64,000 nt of DNA from the NCBI RefSeq assembly GCF_902497875.1, contig NZ_CABVHY010000034.1:1-64000 (forward strand). Direction: 5' to 3'. The notes under the pieces are model-generated. The model made no database searches. It was not told the DNA's origin and was given only the letters and a program-made list of their open reading frames with translations. Shown here piece after piece: positions 34,657-43,561 of this stretch (position 1 is the first letter of the stretch; every line of letters begins with the position of its first letter). The position numbers and the translations under genes were made by a program. This DNA comes from Pseudomonas fluorescens. Lineage in GTDB: Bacteria; Pseudomonadota; Gammaproteobacteria; Pseudomonadales; Pseudomonadaceae.

Positions 34657-35631
34657 ATGAAAATTCTCGTGACCGGCGCAGCCGGCTTCCTCGGCCGCCG
34701 CCTGATCGAAGCCCTGCTGCTGCGTGGCTCGCTCAGCGACCGCGCCGGCCAGACCCAACCCATTACTCAAATCGTCGCCTTCGACATGATCGCGCTGGAG
34801 GGGATCGATGATCCTCGGGTAAAGGTGGTATGTGGTGATATTGCTGACCCTGAAGTACTGGGCAGCCTGATCGATGCCACCACTGATGGCATTTTCCATT
34901 TGGCCGCGGTGGTTTCCAGCCAGGCGGAAGGCGACTTCGAACTGGGCATGCGGATCAATTTCACCGCGACCCAGAATCTGCTCGAACGCATTCGCCTGCT
35001 CGGCACTTGCCCGAAATGGGTGATGACCAGCTCTGTCGCCGTGTTCGGCGGGCAACTGCCGGAACACGTCAGGGATGATCATGTCTGGGCGCCGCAGAGT
35101 TCCTATGGCACGCAAAAAGCCATGAACGATCTGCTGCTCGCCGACTACAGCCGCCGAGGATTCGTCGATGGCCGCAGCCTGCGCATGCCGACCATTGTGG
35201 TGCGCCCGGGCAAACCCAACCTGGCCGCTTCCAGCTTTGCCAGCGGGATAATCCGCGAACCGCTCAACGGCCTGGACAGCGTGTGTCCGGTGCCGCTGGA
35301 TACCCGGCTCTGGCTGATGTCGCCGGCGCTCGCGATTCGAAACCTGATCCATGGTTATGAGCTATCAAGCGAGCAATTGACCCAGGGTCGGGTGATCAAC
35401 ATGCCTGGGCTGTCCATCACCGTCGAACGGATGATCGATGCACTGCGTCAGACCGCGGGCGCAGAGGTTGCCGAACGGATTCGCCTGGAGCGCAACCCCG
35501 CGATCGAACGCATCGTCGGTTCGTGGCCAGGAGCCTTTTGCGCCACCTACTCCCGGGATCTGGGGTTCACAGCGGATGAGAATTTCACCGATGTGATCAA
35601 GCAGTTCATGAATGAGTATCTGCCCGGATAA
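34657..35631 (+). CDS. denD: D-erythronate dehydrogenase
   Basis: A 324-residue extended SDR/NAD-epimerase-like enzyme. GAAGFLGRRLIEALL forms the NAD site, FHLAAVVSSQAEGDFELGM follows, and the YGTQKAMNDLLL segment holds the catalytic Tyr-x3-Lys pattern. DenD oxidises D-erythronate at C2 and is typically encoded with otnK, otnC and otnI, exactly as here. It starts 15 bases after the MFS stop. Confidence 0.88.
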   Translation: MKILVTGAAGFLGRRLIEALLLRGSLSDRAGQTQPITQIVAFDMIALEGIDDPRVKVVCGDIADPEVLGSLIDATTDGIFHLAAVVSSQAEGDFELGMRINFTATQNLLERIRLLGTCPKWVMTSSVAVFGGQLPEHVRDDHVWAPQSSYGTQKAMNDLLLADYSRRGFVDGRSLRMPTIVVRPGKPNLAASSFASGIIREPLNGLDSVCPVPLDTRLWLMSPALAIRNLIHGYELSSEQLTQGRVINMPGLSITVERMIDALRQTAGAEVAERIRLERNPAIERIVGSWPGAFCATYSRDLGFTADENFTDVIKQFMNEYLPG

Positions 35632-35651
35632 ACCAGATTAAGGAGCTCAAC

Positions 35652-36944
35652 ATGTCGACTGCCCCTGCCCGCCCCTTGCTGGGCTGCATCGCTGACGATT
35701 TCACCGGTGCCACTGACCTTGCCAACATGCTGGTGCGCGGCGGCATGCGCACCGTACAAAGCATCGGCGTACCCGGCGCTGAAGTTGCCGATGGGCTTGA
35801 CGCCGACGCTATCGTCATCGCCCTGAAGTCCCGGACTGCGCCGGCCGCCGATGCCGTGAAGGAAGCGCTCGAAGCGTTGCGCTGGCTACGCGAGCGTGGC
35901 TGTGAACAGATTTTCTTCAAGTATTGCTCGACCTTCGATTCTACCGCTGCCGGCAATATCGGCCAGGTCAGCGAAGCCCTGCTTGCTGCACTGGACAGTG
36001 ATTTCACCCTCGCGTGTCCGGCATTTCCCGAAAACGGTCGCACGGTCTTTCGTGGGCATTTGTTCGTACAGGACCAGTTGCTCAACGAGTCCGGCATGCA
36101 ACATCACCCGCTGACACCAATGACTGACGCGAATCTGGTTCGCGTGCTGCAATCGCAGAGCCGGGGCAAAGTCGGCCTGCTGCGCTATGACACGGTGTCC
36201 GGGGGAGTCGAGCGCATTCGAACGCGCATTGCCGAATTACGCGCCGACGGTATCCGCATGGCCGTCGCCGATGCCTTGTCCGATGCTGATCTTTATGTGT
36301 TGGGCGAGGCCTGCGCCGATCTTGCGCTGCTGACTGGCGGCTCGGGGCTGGCGCTGGGCTTGCCGGATAACTTTCGTCGTGCCGGTAAATTACGTGACCT
36401 GGACGCCGCTCAAGTACCAAAGGTCAACGGCGGCGAAGTGGTTCTGGCGGGCAGCGCTTCGCAAGCAACCAATGGGCAAGTCGCGGTCTGGCTGCAGGCG
36501 GGTCGACCGGCTTTTCGTGTCGATCCGCTGGCATTGGCTGCGGGAGAACCGGTCATCGAGGAGGCGTTGGCCTTCGCCGCAGACAGCGCAGAAACGGTAC
36601 TGATCTACGCCACCAGCTCCCCGGAAAAGGTCAAGGCCGTACAACGTGAATTAGGGACCGAGCGTGCGGGAAATATGGTCGAGCAGGCCATGGGCAGGAT
36701 CGCCAGCGGGCTTCACAAAACAGGTGTTCGTCGCTTCGTCGTCGCCGGCGGGGAAACGTCGGGAGCAGTGGTTCAGGCGTTGAATATCCAGCTCTTGCAG
36801 ATCGGTGCGCAAATCGACCCCGGTGTGCCCGTTTGCATCAGTACGCCGGGGGAACCATTGGCGCTGGCGCTCAAGTCCGGTAATTTCGGCGGTGCTGATT
36901 TCTTCGCCAAGGCGCTCAATCAACTGGCAGGAGTTCAATCATGA
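35652..36944 (+). CDS. otnK: 3-oxo-tetronate kinase (DUF1537 family)
   Basis: A 430-residue four-carbon acid sugar kinase. The N-terminal substrate motif CIADDFTGATDLANMLVR and the C-terminal nucleotide block (VVAGGETSGAVVQAL, then TPGEPLALALKSGNFGG) are both clear. It phosphorylates 3-oxo-tetronate at the 4-position. It overlaps the next gene by four bases (ATGA), and AAGGAG precedes its ATG. Confidence 0.9.
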   Translation: MSTAPARPLLGCIADDFTGATDLANMLVRGGMRTVQSIGVPGAEVADGLDADAIVIALKSRTAPAADAVKEALEALRWLRERGCEQIFFKYCSTFDSTAAGNIGQVSEALLAALDSDFTLACPAFPENGRTVFRGHLFVQDQLLNESGMQHHPLTPMTDANLVRVLQSQSRGKVGLLRYDTVSGGVERIRTRIAELRADGIRMAVADALSDADLYVLGEACADLALLTGGSGLALGLPDNFRRAGKLRDLDAAQVPKVNGGEVVLAGSASQATNGQVAVWLQAGRPAFRVDPLALAAGEPVIEEALAFAADSAETVLIYATSSPEKVKAVQRELGTERAGNMVEQAMGRIASGLHKTGVRRFVVAGGETSGAVVQALNIQLLQIGAQIDPGVPVCISTPGEPLALALKSGNFGGADFFAKALNQLAGVQS

Positions 36945-37579
36945 GCGACGAAAACGCTCTGCGCGAGGAAATCTGTGAGGTCGGCGGTCTTTTGTATGGC
37001 CGTGGTTATACGGTGGGTAGCGCCGGTAACATCAGCGCCCGACTGGATGACGGTTGGCTGATCACACCCACGGATGCCTGCCTGGGCCGTCTCGACCCGG
37101 CCTCGATTTCAAAGGTTAATCTGGCTGGGGAATGGGTCAGCGGAGACAAGCCGTCAAAAACCCTGGCCTTGCACCGTCAGGTCTATGATCGCAACCCCGG
37201 TGTCGGAGGCGTCGTACACACCCACTCGACCCATCTCGTGGCGCTGACGTTGGCCGGTGTCTGGCACCAGGATGACATCCTGCCACCACTGACCCCCTAT
37301 CAAGTGATGAAAGTCGGGCACATTCCGCTAATCCCCTATGAACGTCCCGGTTCACCAAAGGTGGCCGAGCGTGTGGCGCAACTGGCCAACAGCGTGCGAG
37401 GGGTGATGCTGGAGCGGCTGGGCCCGGTGGTGTGGGAAGCTTCGGTATCCAGGGCGAGCTATGCCCTGGAAGAACTGGAAGAAACCGCTCGCCTTTGGCT
37501 GATGAGCAATCCTAAACCGACCCCGCTCGACCGGACGGCACTGGACGAGTTGCATGAGGTATTTGGTGTTCAGTGGTAA
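36941..37579 (+). CDS. otnC: 3-oxo-tetronate 4-phosphate decarboxylase (class II aldolase family)
   Basis: A 212-residue AraD/FucA-type protein. Visible features are GYTVGSAGNISAR (phosphate site), the TPTDACLGRLDP loop and the metal-binding GVVHTHSTHLVAL, with a third His expected further on. OtnC decarboxylates the kinase product to dihydroxyacetone phosphate. It is translationally coupled to otnK. Confidence 0.88.
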   Translation: MSDENALREEICEVGGLLYGRGYTVGSAGNISARLDDGWLITPTDACLGRLDPASISKVNLAGEWVSGDKPSKTLALHRQVYDRNPGVGGVVHTHSTHLVALTLAGVWHQDDILPPLTPYQVMKVGHIPLIPYERPGSPKVAERVAQLANSVRGVMLERLGPVVWEASVSRASYALEELEETARLWLMSNPKPTPLDRTALDELHEVFGVQW

Positions 37580-37633
37580 AACACCACGTGGTGTCTTGGC
37601 CGTTCGTTTAATGTTTTTATTTCAGGAGTCTTT

Positions 37634-38425
37634 ATGCCTCGTTTCGCTGCCAACCTCAGCATGCTCTACCCGGAACACGATTTTCTTGAGCGTTTCGCCG
37701 CGGCCGCCGCCGATGGTTTTCAGGCAGTGGAATACATGTTCCCCTACGCCTACAGCGCGCACGAACTGAAACAGCGGCTCGACGACAATGGCCTGGTCCA
37801 GGCCTTGTTCAACGCGCCTCCCGGTGATGTGGCGGCGGGCGAAAAAGGCACCGTGTCTTTGCCTGGTCGCGAATCAGAGTTTCGCGCCGGTTTCGACCAG
37901 GCCCTGGAATACGCCGCGGTACTGGGCAACGACCGCATTCACGTCATGGCCGGGCTACTGACGTGCGAAGCAGATCGCGCCAGACACCATGCGACCTACC
38001 TGGAAAACCTCAGCCACGCGGCGACAGAAGCGGCCAAGGTTGGCGTCACCGTGTTGCTGGAGCCGATCAATACCCGCGACATTCCGGGCTTTTTCCTCAA
38101 CCACCAACATCAGGCCCAAGCCATCTGCAAGGAACTCGGCAAGGCGAATCTCAAGGTCCAGTTCGACATCTATCATTGTCAGATCGTAGAGGGTGACGTT
38201 GCGACAAAGCTGCGTCGGGATTTCGACGGCATCGGTCATATTCAGATCGCCGGTGTGCCGGATCGCAACGAACCGGACATGAACAATGAGGTGAACTACC
38301 CCTACCTGTTCGAGCTGATCGATCAATTGGGTTACAGCGGCTGGGTGGGTTGCGAGTATCGGCCGCGCGGCAACACCTCCGACGGTTTGAAATGGTTGCG
38401 CGATTGGCAAGCCCGTTCGATCTGA
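37634..38425 (+). CDS. otnI: 2-oxo-tetronate isomerase (hydroxypyruvate isomerase family)
   Basis: A 263-residue xylose-isomerase-like TIM barrel. It has SMLYPEHDFLERFAAAAADG at the start, a middle glutamate in VTVLLEPINTRDIPGFFLN and a terminal metal ligand region IQIAGVPDRNEP...WVGCEYRPRG. OtnI interconverts 2- and 3-oxo-tetronate and links the dehydrogenase to the kinase. It ends the operon; a terminator follows at 38483. CAGGAG precedes the ATG. Confidence 0.88.
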   Translation: MPRFAANLSMLYPEHDFLERFAAAAADGFQAVEYMFPYAYSAHELKQRLDDNGLVQALFNAPPGDVAAGEKGTVSLPGRESEFRAGFDQALEYAAVLGNDRIHVMAGLLTCEADRARHHATYLENLSHAATEAAKVGVTVLLEPINTRDIPGFFLNHQHQAQAICKELGKANLKVQFDIYHCQIVEGDVATKLRRDFDGIGHIQIAGVPDRNEPDMNNEVNYPYLFELIDQLGYSGWVGCEYRPRGNTSDGLKWLRDWQARSI

Positions 38426-38482
38426 AGCGCGTCAATCCTGAACAGGTTGAAGCTTGTGCAACCTGCATCTTCAGACACGAAA

Positions 38483-38503
38483 AAGCCCGCACATGGCGGG
38501 CTT
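38483..38503 (+). terminator. Intrinsic terminator of the tetronate operon
   Basis: AAGCCCGC (38483-38490) pairs with GCGGGCTT (38496-38503) over a 5-base loop, preceded by AAAA. The T-run is weak. From here to 38848 no gene is supported. Confidence 0.7.
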
Positions 38504-38848
38504 GAAATTCGAGTAGGTGGCCGGCGCTGGTCCCCGGCTTACAAGGTTTATCAGGACTCTGACAGAAGAGTTTTGAGTTCTTCTGCTTCACACGGCATAA
38601 GGGCTGGATCTCATCGAGGAGATCTTTCTAACCGTGTACCCTTCGGAACGTACCCCACGTCTCCTTGCTATCCTCTTGCGCATCAGTCTGCGTCTTCACC
38701 TACAACTTCAGAATAGCAAAAAGTCCAAAGCGCTGGCCGTTTTTTTTAGAACGATTTTGTTCAGAGGGAAGCACGGCAGGATGGAAAAATACTATCGCCA
38801 GCCAGCCAGTTCTGATGCCGCCCGTTAGAGGATGGCCTGGCTTTGCCA

Positions 38849-39169
38849 TCAGCATTCAGACAGGGAAGTAGCGAGTTGCGCGAGCGCGTCCTGATCCCCT
38901 CCGTCCAGAGTGCGGTAGTGCCTGATGATGACCGTCTCCTCATCAGACAGCGTCTCGGCAGTCAGAGCGGTTCGCTCACCGGTGAGCACGTAAAGCACGT
39001 CTACGCCCTTGAGCCGAATGGCCATCAGATAGTCCGATTTTGGTAGCCGCTCACCATTCTCATAACGTCCTTGAGCATTCGCAGCGACGCCGCCAATTGC
39101 ACCGAAGTCGTGCTGGGAGAGCCCTAGTGCCTTGCGCGCCTCTTTCAAGCGCTCGCCGAATCGGTCCAT
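38849..39169 (-). CDS. XRE family repressor-like regulator
   Basis: A 106-residue protein. The N-terminal helix-turn-helix of the Cro/C1 type covers residues 5-60 (RLKEARKALGLSQHDFGAIG, RYENGERLPKSDYLMAI), followed by the YVLTG joint common in phage-derived repressors. A short helical tail (LDGGDQDALAQLATSL) replaces the peptidase domain, so it is not a cleavable LexA-type repressor. An inverted repeat just upstream is its likely operator. It may be a prophage leftover or a domesticated regulator. Confidence 0.8.
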   Translation of the reverse strand: MDRFGERLKEARKALGLSQHDFGAIGGVAANAQGRYENGERLPKSDYLMAIRLKGVDVLYVLTGERTALTAETLSDEETVIIRHYRTLDGGDQDALAQLATSLSEC

Positions 39170-39191
39170 GTGGGAATACCTCGATGGGAGT

Positions 39192-39210
39192 GCGTATTAC
39201 CACCATACGC
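39192..39210. promoter_or_regulatory. Inverted repeat operator of the XRE gene
   Basis: GCGTATtaccaccATACGC has perfect 6-base arms and begins 22 bases before the repressor start, on the upstream side of the minus-strand gene. It is suited to autoregulation. Confidence 0.5.
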
Positions 39211-39419
39211 CTATATCAAGACCGCTGATGTATTCGTTTGCGTGTACTTACGCGCTCTGGAAGCGGCAATCTTGGCGGACCTCAACGGCTCAAGGGTGAT
39301 CAGAGCGGGTCGAGATTGCCCTTTCGACTGCGAAGAGGAAAGAACAGAAACATTGAAATCGTCAGACTTGAACGTCTCGCTGCAACATGACAGCATTCGC
39401 AACTGCAACAGTTTCCCAT

Positions 39420-39436
39420 TTGCGAATTATCTTCGT
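39420..39436 (+). promoter_or_regulatory. Possible degenerate Fur box before the sigma gene
   Basis: TTTGCGAATTATCTTCG lies just ahead of the sigma-factor start. FecI-type genes of Pseudomonas normally have a Fur box here. The match is loose and by eye only. Confidence 0.25.
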
Positions 39437-39446
39437 TCGAGGTTTT

Positions 39447-40133
39447 GTGGTGTCGGGCCAGTCCGCTTCTTTCCTCTCCGAGCTCTACCGTGGGCATCAT
39501 GGCTGGCTGTTTGGCTGGCTGCGCAAAAAACTCGGTTGCCCTGAAAATGCCGCCGACCTGACCCATGACACCTTCGTCAAGCTGCTGGGCCTGGACATCT
39601 TGCCGACGTTGCAAGAACCACGGGCCTATCTTCTGGTGGCGGCCAATCGGTTGTTGATCAATCAGTATCATCGCCGCCGGGTCGAGGAAGAAACCCTGCG
39701 CAGCATGGCCGTGCTGCTCGATGAACAGCACCAGCAAGGCCCGGAACAGCTGATTGCCGTGCGCCAGTTGCTCGGCAAGGTCCTGCAGTTGTTGCTCGAA
39801 GAACTGGACGAGAAACCGCGCAAGGCTTTTCTGATGGCGCGGGTCGATGGCTGCTCCTACGCCGAAATTGCCAGGCAGCTCCAGGTATCCGAAAGCAGCG
39901 TCAAACAGTACCTGGCCAAGTCGCTTGCGCACTCTCGCCGGCCAAAACCACGGCCTTTGTCGCCTTCGACCAGGACGACTACAACCTGCGCCTGCAGGCC
40001 ATGCGCCTGGAAAGTTATGACGCTGGTTTCCAGGATGGCAATGGTCGAAAAATCGAAGGCTACACCACCGTCGATCTGCTGGGAGGTGTGGCGCTGCCGG
40101 TTGGCAAGCTGGAGATGGGCGTCTACAACCTGA
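39447..40133 (+). CDS. FecI-type ECF sigma factor, 3' end replaced by out-of-frame receptor sequence
   Basis: From the GTG at 39447 (GAGG upstream) the frame encodes an iron-starvation ECF sigma factor. Region 2 is seen in FLSELYRGHHGWLFGWLRKK and DLTHDTFVKLL, with YLLVAANRLLINQYHRRR; region 4 is seen in RKAFLMARVDGCSYAEIARQL and VSESSVKQYLAKSLAH. Sigma homology ends near 39930. The last ~65 residues are Arg/Thr-rich junk read out of frame through the tail of a TonB receptor gene. The usual FecR gene and most of the receptor are missing, so a deletion joined the two genes. The sigma domain itself appears complete enough to bind core polymerase. Confidence 0.75.
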   Translation: MVSGQSASFLSELYRGHHGWLFGWLRKKLGCPENAADLTHDTFVKLLGLDILPTLQEPRAYLLVAANRLLINQYHRRRVEEETLRSMAVLLDEQHQQGPEQLIAVRQLLGKVLQLLLEELDEKPRKAFLMARVDGCSYAEIARQLQVSESSVKQYLAKSLAHSRRPKPRPLSPSTRTTTTCACRPCAWKVMTLVSRMAMVEKSKATPPSICWEVWRCRLASWRWASTT

Positions 40134-40237
40134 GCGACCGTAACTATGAAACGCTGTACATGCAGGCTAATGCGGCAGCGCCTTATCCACATGCTGAAGG
40201 GCGGCGGTTGGCGGTTAGTTATTCGGTGGATTGGTAA
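39935..40237 (+). pseudogene. C-terminal remnant of a TonB-dependent receptor
   Basis: In the frame of 40001 the sequence reads KTTAFVAFDQDDYNLRLQAM, then GYTTVDLLGGVALPVGKLEM, GVYNLSDRNYETLY and finally GRRLAVSYSVDW. These are the last beta-strands of a siderophore receptor, ending in the aromatic residue needed for barrel assembly. The signal peptide, plug and most strands are absent. The frame is different from that of the sigma gene it is fused to. Confidence 0.8.
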
Positions 40238-40293
40238 GGGGATCTGCTGATTATTGAGCGTAGGTATCTACACATCTTTTTGGTCTAGCTCCC

Positions 40294-40438
40294 GTAGCAG
40301 CTGCCGAGCCTGCGAGGCTGCGTTCGGCCGCGGAGCGGTCGTAAAATCAGGCAGCGCGTTCTTTCAGGCAATTCGCGTACGCATGATTTGCGAGGACTTC
40401 ATCCTCGAACGCAGCCTCGCAGGCTCGGCAGCTGCTAC
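40294..40438. repeat. Perfect 33-bp inverted REP pair
   Basis: The arm 40294-40326 is exactly complementary to 40406-40438 across a 79-base spacer. It starts GTAGCAGCTGCCGAGCC. The exact identity of both arms is unusual for a REP doublet. It occupies most of the gap 40238-40535. Confidence 0.85.
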
Positions 40439-40559
40439 GGACTCAGTCCTACGCAGCAATTGGTAACTCATTGCCCCTCCACGATGGTCGGAAAAAACAC
40501 CTCTCGCCGGGCACTTCTGTTAAAAACCGTTCTCCATGTCGGCGCCGGTGGACCACCCA

Positions 40560-41504
40560 ATGCCCGCTTCCTTTCTTACTCGTCTCGGACGACGCTGGCT
40601 GCCACTGCTGTGCATGGCCGCGCTGATCGTCGGCCTGCCCGTGGGTTGCGGGGTGCTTGAGCATAAAGAGCGAGAGCTGTTGTTCCGCATCGAACCGGGT
40701 AACGCCAGCTGGTACAGCGGCCTGCCGAGCAGCATTCAGGAATTCGAGTTGCAGCCCAAGAGTTTCAAGGCCGGGCAAAGCATTCATGGTTGGTGGTGGC
40801 CGGCGGAACGCGCGGATGCGCCGGCGATTCTGTATCTGCACGGCGTGCGCTGGAACCTCACCGGACAGCTGTTTCGTCTGGAACAATTGCGAGCACTCGG
40901 CTATTCGGTGCTGGCCATCGACTACCGCGGCTTCGGTCAGAGCCAGGGCGATCTGCCGTCGGAAAGCAGTGTGTATGAAGATGCGCGTATTGCCTGGGAG
41001 CGTCTGAAAGTCCTGCAACCGGACGCAAACAAACGGCTGATCTACGGCCATTCACTTGGTGGCGCGGTGGCGATCGATCTGGCGGCCGAATTGGGCCAGA
41101 GCGCCGTAAAAGAGCAGACCCCGGTGCCCGCCCGAGGGTTGATCATCGAGTCCACCTTCACTTCCCTGGCCGATATCGCCACGGCAATCGCCAACACCTC
41201 TCTGCCGGTACGTTGGCTGCTGTCGCAAAAATTCGATTCCATCGACAAAATCGCCGGGATTCACATGCCGTTGCTGGTGGTCCATGGGCTGGATGACCGC
41301 TACGTGCCGCCGCGTTTCAGCGAGCAATTGTTCAACGCCGCCGTTGAACCCAAGCGTCTGTTGCTGGTGCCCGGTGCAACGCACAACAACAGCTTGCGCA
41401 TGGGTGGGCCGGCCTATCGCAAGGCGCTGGACGCCTTGATGCAATCGCAGCCGCCAGAACAGGTCGCCGGGCCGGCTGTTTCGCATCGCTCTCGGGACTC
41501 ATAA
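40560..41504 (+). CDS. Alpha/beta hydrolase with lipoprotein-type signal
   Basis: A 314-residue protein. The N-terminus (RRWLPLLCMAALIVGLPVGC) ends in a lipobox-like LPVGC, so it is probably membrane-anchored outside the cytoplasm. The hydrolase core shows the nucleophile elbow YGHSLGGAV, an acid in VHGLDDRYVPP and a His in PGATHNN. A further helix-rich lid lies between. It resembles the YfhR/ABHD-like serine hydrolases; the substrate is unknown. The ATG at 40560 is used; an ATG at 40536 adds eight residues and neither has a strong ribosome site. Confidence 0.8.
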   Translation: MPASFLTRLGRRWLPLLCMAALIVGLPVGCGVLEHKERELLFRIEPGNASWYSGLPSSIQEFELQPKSFKAGQSIHGWWWPAERADAPAILYLHGVRWNLTGQLFRLEQLRALGYSVLAIDYRGFGQSQGDLPSESSVYEDARIAWERLKVLQPDANKRLIYGHSLGGAVAIDLAAELGQSAVKEQTPVPARGLIIESTFTSLADIATAIANTSLPVRWLLSQKFDSIDKIAGIHMPLLVVHGLDDRYVPPRFSEQLFNAAVEPKRLLLVPGATHNNSLRMGGPAYRKALDALMQSQPPEQVAGPAVSHRSRDS

Positions 41505-41514
41505 GGTTGCTGGC

Positions 41515-43326
41515 CTAGCGGTATCCCCGGGCCTGCAAGCTGAACAACTGCGCATAACGCCCGCCCGCGGCGACCAGGCTGTCATGGTCGCCTCGCTCAA
41601 GGATCGCCCCCTGATCCAGCACGATGATGTGGTCGGCATTGCGCACGCTGGAGAACCGGTGAGAAATCAGCAAGGTCATACGCCCTTCCGTGTGCTGACT
41701 GAAATGCTCGAACACCGCCGCTTCCGCTGCCGGGTCCAGTGCCGAAGTCGGCTCATCCAGAATCAGGATATCGGCGTTGCGCCGCATGTAAGCGCGGGAC
41801 AAGGCGATCTTCTGCCATTGCCCGCCGGACAACTCCTGCCCACCGGCAAACCAGCGCCCCAGTTGCGTGGCATAACCTCGATCCAGACGCTCGATGAACG
41901 GCGCGGCCATGCCCTCGGCCGCAGCTTCCTGCCAGCGCAGTTCATCGTTGAAAGCCAGGGTGTCACCGACGCCAATGTTCTCGCCCACGGAGAACTGATA
42001 ACGAATGTAGTCCTGGAAAATCACCCCGATACGCCGACGCAATGCCTCCTCCTGCCACGCCTGCAAATCGCTGCCATCGAGCAGAATACGTCCTTCATCG
42101 GGACGGTACAGCCGCGTCAGCAACTTGATCAGCGTGGTCTTGCCCGAACCATTCTCCCCCACCAGCGCCAAGCTGCGACCCGGTACAAGGTGCAGGTCGA
42201 TGCCCTCCAGAGCGGCTCGACTGGCACCCGGATAGCGGAAACCCACGTTCTCGAAGCGCAGACCATCGCCAGGCACTGCACCCACAACCAGATTTCCGCT
42301 GTCCGCCACCACTGGCTCGGCCAGGTATTCATAGAGACTCGACAGGTAAAGCCCGTCCTCGTAGAGACCGCTGATGGCGCTCAAGCTGCTGCTGACCGCC
42401 GTCTGCCCCTGCTTGAACAACACCAGGTACATGGTCATCTGCCCGAGGCTGATACTGCCGTGAACGGCATCGACCACGACCCAGGCATAGGCCAGGTAAA
42501 ACGCGCCCGTGCCCAACAGACCCAGGACAAATCCCCAACCATCCCGGCGCAGCGTCAGCCGCCGATCTTCGGCATAGAGACGGGCGAAGGTCTCGCGATA
42601 GCGCTTCAACAGCAACGGTGCAAAGCCGAACAGCTTGACCTCTTTGATGTAGCCCTCATGGGAGAGCAGCGTCTCGATGTAATTCTGCTGCCGACTCTCC
42701 GGTGCGCGGCGGGTGAAGAGTCGAAAGGCATCCCCGGAGAAATGCGCTTCGGCAAAAAACACCGGCAACGCGCCGACCACTAGCAGCACCAGCGCCCAGG
42801 GCGAAAAATGCACCAGCAACACGCCGAAGCTGATCAACACGATCAGGTTCTGGATCAGCCCCAACGACTTCATCACCAGCGCCAACGGCCGGGTCGAAGC
42901 TTCGCGCCGCACCCGCACCAACTTGTCGTAGAACTCGGAATTCTCGAACTGCACCAGCGATAACGTCTGGGCCTTCTCCAGAATCATCGTGTTGACCTTC
43001 TGCCCCAACTGCACCCGCAACAGCGACTGCTGGACCGACAATGCGCGCTGGGTCCCGGACAGCAACGCAAGCACTCCCGCCTCAAACAGCACATAACGCA
43101 GCACCGGCCACAACGGCGCACTGCCCTGCTGCGCGTGCAACTGCATGGCGGCGACCACCGCATCGACAATCCGCTGCCCCAACCACGCCGCCAGGGCCGG
43201 CAGCACCCCGGCGATCAGCGTCGCCAGCACCAGTCCCAGAAACAGCCCGCGGGACGTTCCCCAGACCAACAGCAAGGCACGTCGCGCCTGGTCGAGCAAA
43301 GTGGTGAAGCGGCTAAGGACCGGCAT
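41515..43326 (-). CDS. ABC exporter half-transporter (fused TM-ATPase)
   Basis: A 603-residue protein. About six membrane helices lie in residues 20-320 and the nucleotide-binding domain in 365-600: Walker A LVGENGSGKTTLIKLL, Q-loop IFQDYIRYQ, signature LSGGQWQKIALS, Walker B DILILDEPTSALDP and the switch His in LISHRFSS. Half-transporters of this type dimerise. The exported substrate (lipid, peptide or drug) cannot be inferred. It is convergent with the hydrolase gene at 40560. Confidence 0.88.
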   Translation of the reverse strand: MPVLSRFTTLLDQARRALLLVWGTSRGLFLGLVLATLIAGVLPALAAWLGQRIVDAVVAAMQLHAQQGSAPLWPVLRYVLFEAGVLALLSGTQRALSVQQSLLRVQLGQKVNTMILEKAQTLSLVQFENSEFYDKLVRVRREASTRPLALVMKSLGLIQNLIVLISFGVLLVHFSPWALVLLVVGALPVFFAEAHFSGDAFRLFTRRAPESRQQNYIETLLSHEGYIKEVKLFGFAPLLLKRYRETFARLYAEDRRLTLRRDGWGFVLGLLGTGAFYLAYAWVVVDAVHGSISLGQMTMYLVLFKQGQTAVSSSLSAISGLYEDGLYLSSLYEYLAEPVVADSGNLVVGAVPGDGLRFENVGFRYPGASRAALEGIDLHLVPGRSLALVGENGSGKTTLIKLLTRLYRPDEGRILLDGSDLQAWQEEALRRRIGVIFQDYIRYQFSVGENIGVGDTLAFNDELRWQEAAAEGMAAPFIERLDRGYATQLGRWFAGGQELSGGQWQKIALSRAYMRRNADILILDEPTSALDPAAEAAVFEHFSQHTEGRMTLLISHRFSSVRNADHIIVLDQGAILERGDHDSLVAAGGRYAQLFSLQARGYR

Positions 43327-43446
43327 AAAGCGATGGACTCAGGCAGAGGATGGGTAATGTGCGCCGCGGGATCTAGGGTCATGACAATTCGCCATGGTAC
43401 AACCAAGACGTCCAGCGCAACCCCATCAAAAATGACTCGCCCCCCG

Positions 43447-43492
43447 TAGCAGCTGCCGAAGGCTGCGTCCGGCCGCGAAGCGGTCGTCAAAC
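43447..43492. repeat. Single REP-like element
   Basis: GTAGCAGCTGCCGAAGGCTG and the following GGCCGCGAAGCGGTCG resemble the left arm and interior of the repeat at 40294-40438. Only one arm is present. Confidence 0.65.
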
Positions 43493-43561
43493 CTGCATCA
43501 ACGGTTCATCCTGATACACCCCGGAACTTGATTTCACGACGCCCGGAACCACCAAAAAGGA

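Noticed and set aside
33841..35352. 503-codon open frame on the - strand
   Set aside because: Antisense to the MFS carrier and denD; no recognisable domain.
38447..38848. Short frames after the tetronate operon
   Set aside because: They read through a terminator, lack ribosome sites and show no protein-like composition. No RNA gene could be supported either.
40001..40237. Independent 78-residue gene
   Set aside because: It is the last strands of a TonB receptor barrel without signal peptide, so it is a remnant and not a gene in its own right.
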